Assembly: GCA_009833045.1 (NCBI GenBank)
Contig: WUUP01000003.1
Span: 320,636 to 384,635, forward strand
Direction of reading: 5' to 3'
Source: Saprospirales bacterium GYS_P2D
GTDB lineage: Bacteria > Bacteroidota > Bacteroidia > Chitinophagales > Saprospiraceae
Length of the DNA: 64,000 bases
Below are positions 9,515-16,248 of the stretch, piece after piece (the stretch's first letter is position 1; every line of letters starts with the position of its first letter). The notes beneath the pieces were generated by a model. The model was not told the DNA's origin. It made no database searches and worked only from the letters and a program-made list of their open reading frames with translations. The position numbers and the translations under genes are program-made.

Positions 9515-10270
9515 TTATAGCTCTGGGAGCAATCGCTCTGCCATACGACCGAGCTCTGCCATTGTCCTGATCTCGAGTTTTTTATAGATGTTTTGTTTGT
9601 GGCTTTCGATGGTGTGCGTAGATAGATATGTCTCCGACGCCGCCTGCTTGACCGTCATTCCAGATCCGAGTAAACCCAAAATCTGAAGCTCACGTTCCGA
9701 GAGCTTGTTTTTCAGGTTTTCTATTTCTTCGATATACTGGAGCTTAACTTTGGATCGGACACTATCACTGACAAAAACATCAGAATTAGCTGAAATGATC
9801 TCCACCTCGATTTCGTCTTTTAATAGCGCATTGATACCTGACTTATATTTTGCCACAAATGCATACTCCTGATCATTGTGCTTCAGCAGATCACAAAATC
9901 CAAAATAGGTATGCGCTCTATATTGCGTGAGATAGCTGTATGCAGCTTTCATCTCTACTAAAAAAGACTGATTGTTTAAAAGAGACTCTCCTACTTCTAT
10001 CGAGTTAATAGAAGTTTTGGTTATAGTACTAAACTTTTTACTTACAACCTCCTTATTACTGATCCAAGCGAAGCGAAATGGATGGAAACTAATAACAAAC
10101 TTGAGGCGCTGACTCTCTACATCAAATGCGTCCATAGACACAAGGATGGCTTGGTTCAGCCGAGTGACTTGAGTTGATCTCATACTTTTTGATTGAGTAT
10201 CTGATAGATGGTTATCTGCATTCGGATAGTATATACCAGATAAGTAAACGTAACATTTTCGAATTCTCAT
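9515..10270 (-). CDS. LuxR-family transcriptional regulator with unknown N-terminal domain
   Basis: Predicted DNA-binding regulator of 251 residues. Residues 191-245 are a LuxR/GerE helix-turn-helix: SERELQILGLL opens it, and YLSTHTIESHKQNIYKKL is the recognition helix region. Residues 1-180 show no receiver domain; the expected phospho-acceptor Asp and Lys pattern is absent. A short charged helix (EEIENLKNKL) links to the HTH. The input domain may therefore sense a ligand or protein rather than a phosphate. It has its own terminator and is divergent from the conserved gene that starts near 10658; the ~390-bp spacer holds one AAGGGTTAA element. Targets are unknown; the neighbouring giant surface protein is a possible one. 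Confidence 0.85.
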   Translation of the reverse strand: MRIRKCYVYLSGIYYPNADNHLSDTQSKSMRSTQVTRLNQAILVSMDAFDVESQRLKFVISFHPFRFAWISNKEVVSKKFSTITKTSINSIEVGESLLNNQSFLVEMKAAYSYLTQYRAHTYFGFCDLLKHNDQEYAFVAKYKSGINALLKDEIEVEIISANSDVFVSDSVRSKVKLQYIEEIENLKNKLSERELQILGLLGSGMTVKQAASETYLSTHTIESHKQNIYKKLEIRTMAELGRMAERLLPEL

Positions 10271-10657
10271 TTTGAGTCCTTACCCAAAACGTTTAATTTT
10301 TTCCTTGTATCTACCTTTCGACTACATAAAAGTAAGGGTTAATCCTTAAGCTACATAAAGGATTTCGGTGTATAACCTTAAAGAAAAGGACTTACATTTA
10401 GCAAGTATGAATATGTAATAGATTGACTATGTGTCTTTTAACAAATGTTAAGCATAATATATCTTCCCTAATAAAATCACTTTAAAAATTATTACAAAAC
10501 CTCTACACATCCCATAAAACCAATAGGTAAATCTGCGCAATTGTGCGAAATCAGCATCAGATTTTTCTTTACACACCGATTGTTTGTTTGCTTTTTAGAA
10601 TATTCGCAGAATAAAGCTATCTTAACACTACTACTACTTAACAACACTCTTTTCACA
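10271..10657. other. Divergent intergenic region of the LuxR-type gene and the next gene
   Basis: AT-rich spacer with no convincing gene. A reading frame extends leftwards to an ATG at 10541 in phase with the next gene, but it encodes a hydrophobic stretch that does not look like the family's N-terminus. It contains an AAGGGTTAA element at 10334-10342 followed by ATCCTTAAG. Confidence 0.5.
10334..10342 (+). promoter_or_regulatory. AAGGGTTAA element, site 1 of 4
   Basis: One of four occurrences of this word within 2.2 kb, all in non-coding spacers around the LuxR-type gene and the sigma-factor operon. Possible binding site; inferred from clustering only. Confidence 0.3.
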
Positions 10658-12034
10658 TTGCACTCGAGCAAACTATTTGACATTTTGCGAAAGCTATCTG
10701 CGTCCGAATGGAAAGGACTCAAAAAATTCACGCAGATACACTACACAGAGAATGCAGATCAGCATCGCCTATTCATGCATATCTATAAGTATCGAAATGA
10801 GCTCGACCATAAGCATCTCGAGGCAGAATACTGTTGGCAAAAGCTATTCCCTAAACTAAAAGAAAAGTCATTCAGAAATCTCCTATCAAGACTACAGCCC
10901 GTAGTGGAAGACTATCTCGTGTGGGAGCAGATCAAGAAGGATAAAAATCAATATAGGATTCAGTTATTTGAAGCATACGACGATAGAGGTATCGATAAGT
11001 ATGCGGACAAGATCGCTGATGATATACGCATAGATCTCTCGAGCTCAGATCATATCCTCGATGCTCATGATCTGCTGATCCTCCATCGCATCAATCATTC
11101 TCAGTACTATAGTGACAATCCTATCAAGTATAAGAGAGGTCAGGAGATCCTGACTGGAGCTATGGAGTCCATCCATCGAGTCTATGAGATACTACGTAGA
11201 CTGTATGAGACAGAGATGTACAGCATGTCCCAGATCAAAAATGAAAACTGGCTCTCCGACTGGCGCAAAAAGCTGGACTCCCAAGACCCTTGTATCTCCA
11301 CACAGATAGCTCAGGCGCTATATGAGCTCAAGACGGAGCCCTCACATGCCAAGTACGAGTATCTCAGAGACAAACTCTATAAACACTCCCTCTCAAAGGA
11401 AATGAGTCAGCTGGTCTTGGCCTACCTACTCCATTTCTTGGCAGTCCTAAATCGAAAAGGAGAACTAATACAAGAACGACTGGATCTGATAGTCTACGGC
11501 CTTGAGAAGAATACGCTATTAGACAAAGGTACTATTAACCCCATGAGGTACAATGCTATCATAGATATCGCTTGCCATGATGGCAGAATAGAATGGGCTA
11601 AGGCTTTTGCGTACAAATGGGCTGAATATCTACCTGAAAAAGAGCGAGATGATGTACTTCATCTTGGACAAATCCTAATCCTATTCGCTGAGAGTAAATA
11701 TGACGAATGCTTACACTACTTCATGTCGCACCCTATCAAAGCGGCAAAAATAGACTCTGTAGCACGACGCTACTACCTACAGTGTATCTATGAGCTATAT
11801 GACAGATCTGATCCTTTTCTGATAGAAGAAGTAAACAAAACCGCTGCTCACCTAAGATATAATAAGGATAAACTAAGCAGAAAGCACTATTCGAATATGA
11901 GTGACTTTTTGCAAGCATATAGAATACTACTCAGAGGAAAAACCAGTGAACTATCTGAAGCCCTTGACAGCGGTAAAGTAAGATTCGCTAAGAAGTGGAT
12001 AGAAAAAAAGCTGGAGCAAATTGCTCCAGCGTAG
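10658..12034 (+). CDS. Conserved Bacteroidota protein of unknown function, alpha-helical
   Basis: A 458-residue protein, helical, rich in charged residues, without signal peptide or membrane segment. The N-terminus (SKLFDILRKLSASEWKGLKK) and the following YRNELDHKHLEAEYCWQKLFP resemble a family I recall in Saprospiria with no assigned function, often TPR-like. I chose the TTG at 10658 because the conserved start begins there; an in-frame ATG at 10541 would add 39 hydrophobic residues that fit poorly. The last codons overlap a perfect palindrome that may end transcription. Probably cytoplasmic; no catalytic motif is visible. Confidence 0.75.
   Translation: MHSSKLFDILRKLSASEWKGLKKFTQIHYTENADQHRLFMHIYKYRNELDHKHLEAEYCWQKLFPKLKEKSFRNLLSRLQPVVEDYLVWEQIKKDKNQYRIQLFEAYDDRGIDKYADKIADDIRIDLSSSDHILDAHDLLILHRINHSQYYSDNPIKYKRGQEILTGAMESIHRVYEILRRLYETEMYSMSQIKNENWLSDWRKKLDSQDPCISTQIAQALYELKTEPSHAKYEYLRDKLYKHSLSKEMSQLVLAYLLHFLAVLNRKGELIQERLDLIVYGLEKNTLLDKGTINPMRYNAIIDIACHDGRIEWAKAFAYKWAEYLPEKERDDVLHLGQILILFAESKYDECLHYFMSHPIKAAKIDSVARRYYLQCIYELYDRSDPFLIEEVNKTAAHLRYNKDKLSRKHYSNMSDFLQAYRILLRGKTSELSEALDSGKVRFAKKWIEKKLEQIAPA
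12010..12030 (+). terminator. Perfect 21-bp palindrome at the end of the preceding gene
   Basis: GCTGGAGCAA, one central A, TTGCTCCAGC. It overlaps the last codons (LEQIAP), ends 1 bp before the stop codon and lacks a strong T tract; a TATTTT stretch follows 15 bp later. Likely terminator or mRNA 3' end stabiliser. Confidence 0.5.
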
Positions 12035-12111
12035 GGTATTAGATATTTTCTATGTCCTCACCGACTATACGGCGGATTGATATACTTCTCATTGTACTAC
12101 ATTTTTGAATA

Positions 12112-12120
12112 AAGGGTTAA
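12112..12120 (+). promoter_or_regulatory. AAGGGTTAA element, site 2 of 4
   Basis: Perfect copy of the nine-base word, plus strand, 458 bp before the sigma-factor start. Confidence 0.3.
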
Positions 12121-12358
12121 GAAATAGGGTGTCAAACAATGGGTGATGACTGAGCATCTGGCCATCATGCTTCAGCTATCACCACTGGCGTCAGCTACAC
12201 GCCGATGTAGTACTACAGGACATAGCTCTCTCACTATGAGCGGTGCTCATACTCCCTCAGCAAAAACTGAGAAATGGGAAAGAGATATGTCATTTCACTT
12301 TAAGTGGAATGCCCAGAAAAGAGCATTCAATGGATTAATGATTAAAAAAGATAAGAGG

Positions 12359-12366
12359 TAACCCTT
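12359..12366 (-). promoter_or_regulatory. AAGGGTTA element, site 3 of 4
   Basis: Eight of the nine bases match, minus strand, 204 bp before the sigma-factor start. Confidence 0.3.
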
Positions 12367-12498
12367 AATAGATTAGAAAATAAGAAATATGTCTTTTATA
12401 CCTTTTTTGGTGTATTGGTTTTATGGGGATTCACACTCACTCTATACAGTTGTCTAAATATTTGATTTTGATACATAATGATTTCTCACTATCTTCCT

Positions 12499-12507
12499 TT
12501 AACCCTT
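12499..12507 (-). promoter_or_regulatory. AAGGGTTAA element, site 4 of 4
   Basis: Perfect copy on the minus strand, 63 bp before the sigma-factor start, close to where its promoter should be. Confidence 0.35.
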
Positions 12508-12569
12508 AGAAATATTTAAAATTACTGAAGCAATCTATTATTGTTGATCACTAAATTATAGATGAAATA

Positions 12570-13127
12570 TTGGACTGGATTACCCAGATAAAAAATAATG
12601 AGGAAGTAGCCTTAACTAATCTATATAAAGAGTATCGCACTCCTGCTATCAAGTGGATGGGCTCAAAATATGATATCAATAAGGAGGACGCTGTCGAGAT
12701 ATTTCAGCAGTCAGTATTGGCCCTTTATACTAAGGTCATACAGCAAAAGGTGGTACATGCGAACTCTTCCTTAAAGTCATACCTCTATGGTATCATAAAA
12801 AACAAGATACATGAATATCGTCGTCAAAAAACCACAGTACCTATCACTACTGAGCCTCTATCAATAGCAAATACCGATACTAATACTGAGCACGATCACA
12901 GCAAGCGAATTACTGTAGTCAAAAATCAATTACAAAGTATGGGAGACCCTTGCAGGAGACTTCTTAAGTATTTCTACCTACAGCAGTACACGATAGAAGA
13001 GATCAGTCAAATCATGGGATATAAAAACAAAGACACAGTAAAAACTAAAAAATATAAATGCCTGAAGAGGTTACAATCATTGCTCACAGATCATAAAACT
13101 ATAGGACATGGCACTATCAGAATATGA
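12570..13127 (+). CDS. ECF-type RNA polymerase sigma factor
   Basis: A 185-residue sigma-70 family protein. Residues ~10-85 fit region 2 (LTNLYKEYRTPAIKWMG, then DAVEIFQQSVLALY and YLYGIIKNKIHEYRR). Residues ~130-180 fit region 4, with CRRLLKYFYLQQYTIEEISQ and a helix-turn-helix ending in KTKKYKCLKRL. A linker rich in Thr lies between. The start is the TTG at 12570; the nearby ATG at 12562 is out of frame. The last 20 bp overlap the next gene, which encodes a membrane anti-sigma-like protein, so this is the first gene of a four-gene operon 12570-16248. ECF factors usually respond to envelope signals released by the anti-sigma; that mechanism is inferred here. Confidence 0.9.
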   Translation: MDWITQIKNNEEVALTNLYKEYRTPAIKWMGSKYDINKEDAVEIFQQSVLALYTKVIQQKVVHANSSLKSYLYGIIKNKIHEYRRQKTTVPITTEPLSIANTDTNTEHDHSKRITVVKNQLQSMGDPCRRLLKYFYLQQYTIEEISQIMGYKNKDTVKTKKYKCLKRLQSLLTDHKTIGHGTIRI

Positions 13128-13788
13128 CATAGAGCAACTGGACAGATATCTGGAAGGCACTCTGACTGCAGAGCAGAGTCAAGCTATAGCGGACCGTATA
13201 GCAATAGATCAAGAATACAGGCAACTACATGATGACCTGTTATTGTTACCAGAGGCTTTGCTATCCACTGATATAGAAGAACGCCATCAGCTACTGCGAG
13301 ATATCGAGGACCAGACTAAATGGCCATCAGAGGACAGGAATAAAAAAACCAAAAATACCATCCCTCGACTCAATAGAATAGTGAGTATAGCAGCTGCCGT
13401 GCTACTACTGATCGCTGCAGGATGGTGGTGGCAGCGTCCTACCGATCTACAAAAAGATATAGCCACACTCTACCAAAAGTATGAGACCCCACCGGTGGCT
13501 CGACCAGAGTGGATCGTGATCACACGATCTACAGAGAAAACTATGGATAACATAGATCCAGAACTCATCAGGGGATATAACCTGTACGAAGTGGGGCTCT
13601 ATGCGGAAGCAGCAGAAGCACTTGAAGAATATTACGAGAAAACGGATGATCAGGAGGCGCTATACTATGCGGGCATCTCGTATGCCGCCACTGGCGATAT
13701 CAATAAAGCAAAAGAATGTCTGAATATGACAACGCATCCTAAAGAGGGGGAATTTATTAATGAACTATTGAAAAAAATAAAAGAGTGA
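13108..13788 (+). CDS. Membrane anti-sigma-like protein with periplasmic TPR
   Basis: A 226-residue single-pass membrane protein. Residues 1-75 are a cytoplasmic helical region (DIEQLDRYLEGTLTAEQSQA) like the N-terminal part of Bacteroidota anti-sigma factors, but without the Cys/His ligands of a zinc ZAS domain. Residues ~91-108 are the membrane helix (IVSIAAAVLLLIAAGWWW). The remainder is periplasmic, with a TPR-like region ~150-220 (GYNLYEVGLYAEAAEALEEYY, split here as GYNLYEVGLYAE and AAEALEEYY). It overlaps the sigma gene by 20 bp and the following lipoprotein gene by one base (TGATG), so translation is probably coupled. Expected role: holds the sigma factor at the membrane until a signal reaches the TPR domain; inferred from order and architecture. 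Confidence 0.8.
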   Translation: MALSEYDIEQLDRYLEGTLTAEQSQAIADRIAIDQEYRQLHDDLLLLPEALLSTDIEERHQLLRDIEDQTKWPSEDRNKKTKNTIPRLNRIVSIAAAVLLLIAAGWWWQRPTDLQKDIATLYQKYETPPVARPEWIVITRSTEKTMDNIDPELIRGYNLYEVGLYAEAAEALEEYYEKTDDQEALYYAGISYAATGDINKAKECLNMTTHPKEGEFINELLKKIKE

Positions 13789-14840
13789 TGAAGAAGAATC
13801 TACAATTTGTATTATGCCTACTTATCCTTAGTCTTTGTATTATGGGTTGTATTACTATAAAAAAACATGAATCAATAGTAACAGAGAAAGATAATGAATT
13901 ACAAATCGCACAATCCAAAGAAGTACGATTAAAAAATAATGTGGAATTATCACAACTTAAAATTGATAGTCTCCAAGAGTTACTAAATTCATACTCTATA
14001 GAAAATCAAGAGGGTTGTAGATGTAATGAGAAATACTTTAAAGGGTATATAAGTGTACTTCCAGAAGACTCGGTTTCATATGGGCTAATTACAGCGACTT
14101 CATTATTATCACCTATAAAAGAACACAAAGACGATGAATTTTTCAGTGTACCATTTCAGGCAGAAAATATAGAATTTGACTATGATAAATCAGAAATGAA
14201 TGACATATTTTGGCGAGTAGTGGCATTTAAGATCAATTGTAATTCTCCTCACATTAATGAAGCATTTTCTATAAAAGAAAACATTGAAGGCTTAACTTTT
14301 TATACCAGTACTGAGAGATCGGATAGATTTGCGAAGTGCTTCCCAATTAGGCTTCATAATATGCATCCAAAACTGAAAGCAGATGGGAATCACAGGTTAG
14401 GACACATTATGAAACTATCGTCTGAAAAGATTGATATAATATCAGCATATGATCCTAACCAAGCAGATCCATTAATACTGGATGGACAAGAACTAATAAT
14501 AGATAGAGTTTTACATAATTCAATAAAATTCAATAAATCAACCTTAAAAGATTCTTTACAAATAAGAATTGAGGAATTGAATTCAAAAACCTTCTCTCTA
14601 CACTTGTTAATTAGAAAATCAATGAATACATCAGATATACAAAATATTCTCTATTTACCCGATTTTAGTAGCAATGAACTTCATTTCAAGGACATGTATT
14701 ATTTTGATCCTGGAGATGGAAGAACAAAAGAATATCAGCACAAGTTTGAGCCAGGAATATTTTCTATTAGAGTAATGTCAGGCGTTTCAATTTTTGATGA
14801 CCACGGCCAACAAGTAATACTTCCATTATCTGACAATTGA
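13788..14840 (+). CDS. Lipoprotein of unknown function with coiled coil, in ECF operon
   Basis: A 350-residue predicted lipoprotein. Residues 1-20 are a signal with lipobox IMGC (lipidated Cys21). Residues ~35-70 form a coiled coil (VTEKDNELQIAQSKEVRLKN region). The C-terminal ~270 residues are a beta-rich, Lys- and Asn-rich domain that I do not recognise. The start is the ATG at 13788, sharing its A with the stop of the anti-sigma gene; a GTG one codon earlier is possible. The composition is more AT-rich than the sigma and anti-sigma genes, as in the next two genes, which hints that the accessory part of this locus was acquired. Probably acts in the envelope together with the metzincin-like protein that follows one base later. 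Confidence 0.75.
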   Translation: MKKNLQFVLCLLILSLCIMGCITIKKHESIVTEKDNELQIAQSKEVRLKNNVELSQLKIDSLQELLNSYSIENQEGCRCNEKYFKGYISVLPEDSVSYGLITATSLLSPIKEHKDDEFFSVPFQAENIEFDYDKSEMNDIFWRVVAFKINCNSPHINEAFSIKENIEGLTFYTSTERSDRFAKCFPIRLHNMHPKLKADGNHRLGHIMKLSSEKIDIISAYDPNQADPLILDGQELIIDRVLHNSIKFNKSTLKDSLQIRIEELNSKTFSLHLLIRKSMNTSDIQNILYLPDFSSNELHFKDMYYFDPGDGRTKEYQHKFEPGIFSIRVMSGVSIFDDHGQQVILPLSDN

Positions 14841-14841
14841 T

Positions 14842-16248
14842 ATGAAAAAGTTCATTCCCTTAGTTGCTTTTGTCATTATATGTAATTGCTTACTTAGCCA
14901 AAGAATTCTCAGCTCAAATGATGTCCACTTCGTTTTAAATTTACCTGATTTAATTAGTGAAGAATGCTCAATAGCTAAATATGAAGAGAAAGATGGTTGG
15001 AGATTAGAAAAATGTATTTCAGATACTATATTCGTTAGTAGAGACACTTTAAAAAAATACGAGTTATTGGCATTCTTTGCTCCCAAAAGAAAACCAATAT
15101 TTTTACTTAAAGACTTGTACTATTTTTACCCATTCTCATATTCTCAAAATCCAATTATCACTCGAGTAAGTCGAGACTACTTTAGATTAGATTGGCCGAC
15201 AGTAGATAATGTCAATTTGGATCTCATAGTACTGTCTGAAAAAAACTCTTCACGTACACCTGGCGAAACTGTAATAGAGGATTATATAGAAACATCAATC
15301 GATGCATTCAATGGCGTAGCTTACGACAATTCACTTGGATATGAGATAATCACTACGAATATCGACCATCATTCTCTCGATTCATCCACTCTTACTAAAG
15401 TTCTCAATAAGAATCCTCACCGCCCTTATAGTGGTGGAATAGATGAATTAATTGATTCCATAGGCATCACTGATAGAGTAGAGACTAATACTAAAAATAA
15501 AATCATCACTGCCATATTTTTGAATATTGATTCAACTCGAATTGAAACCAGTTATAGCATAAAGAATAAACTGGCTCTCATAATTGGTAATATGGGAGAC
15601 GAATTTGATTTGATACACGAGATATCACATTTCGCTGATCTCACAAAATCGAACGTAACGTTGAATGATGATCCATTTCCAATTCTTGTAGATTCAATTG
15701 ATATTTCGTCGAATATTATGTCAACACAGACAATTTATAGTAGGTGCGAAATCCTGGCAAAACAACTATTGTCATACGAAGACTTAAAACTAATTCATCT
15801 AAGCTCTAAAAATGATTCAAGTCCAGGGAACAATACTTGTTTCTTTTATCACCCTACATTAAAACAAAGTCAAATCAATAGACCCGAACCGGCATTTATA
15901 TATTATATACTGAATAACCGACAATTCTCTAAAGAATTAGAAATACAGAAGAACATATTCAACAATTATGATGAACTTGAAGAGTTCGGAAGATTAAATA
16001 ACCTACGTATTCAAGACAATACATCCATTGGAAATGTAATGCCACGACTCGTTAAAAATCATTCAAAATATGTACTTGATAATGAAAATATACAAAGTAA
16101 ATCTCTAATTAACTATTTGGAGAATAATTACGATCGTCTACTCAAGACAGGGATCAAAATACTATATTACTCGGTTGCACCTCAATTAAATGAAAAAGAA
16201 AAATCACATTTAAAAAAGGGCTATAAAGGTTTCAATCAAAAAGAATAG
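14842..16248 (+). CDS. Secreted metzincin-like protein, atypical zinc site, in ECF operon
   Basis: A 468-residue exported protein (signal peptide 1-19, LVAFVIICNCLLSQ). Residues 259-263 are HEISH, an HExxH zinc-protease motif, and residues 292-294 are NIM-S, placed like the Met-turn of metzincins (Met293). The usual third ligand is missing: the HExxHxxGxxH pattern reads HEISHFADLTK, with Asp for Gly and Lys269 for His. It could use another ligand, be a gluzincin, or be inactive. The C-terminal 150 residues are not recognised. It starts one base after the lipoprotein stop and ends 13 bp inside the 3' end of the convergent CHAT gene. Envelope proteolysis linked to the sigma factor is inferred. 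Confidence 0.7.
   Translation: MKKFIPLVAFVIICNCLLSQRILSSNDVHFVLNLPDLISEECSIAKYEEKDGWRLEKCISDTIFVSRDTLKKYELLAFFAPKRKPIFLLKDLYYFYPFSYSQNPIITRVSRDYFRLDWPTVDNVNLDLIVLSEKNSSRTPGETVIEDYIETSIDAFNGVAYDNSLGYEIITTNIDHHSLDSSTLTKVLNKNPHRPYSGGIDELIDSIGITDRVETNTKNKIITAIFLNIDSTRIETSYSIKNKLALIIGNMGDEFDLIHEISHFADLTKSNVTLNDDPFPILVDSIDISSNIMSTQTIYSRCEILAKQLLSYEDLKLIHLSSKNDSSPGNNTCFFYHPTLKQSQINRPEPAFIYYILNNRQFSKELEIQKNIFNNYDELEEFGRLNNLRIQDNTSIGNVMPRLVKNHSKYVLDNENIQSKSLINYLENNYDRLLKTGIKILYYSVAPQLNEKEKSHLKKGYKGFNQKE

Larger units (their letters stand above)
12035..12569. other. 535-bp intergenic region upstream of the sigma-factor operon
   Basis: No gene is supported. A 72-codon frame at 12143-12361 has no recognisable composition or start signal. 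The spacer holds three of the four AAGGGTTA(A) elements, one on the plus strand and two on the minus strand, which suggests an upstream control region for the ECF operon. Confidence 0.5.

Noticed and set aside
12143-12361. 72-codon plus-strand frame before the sigma factor
   Set aside because: No recognisable composition, no conserved-looking segment, and it covers regulatory-like words.
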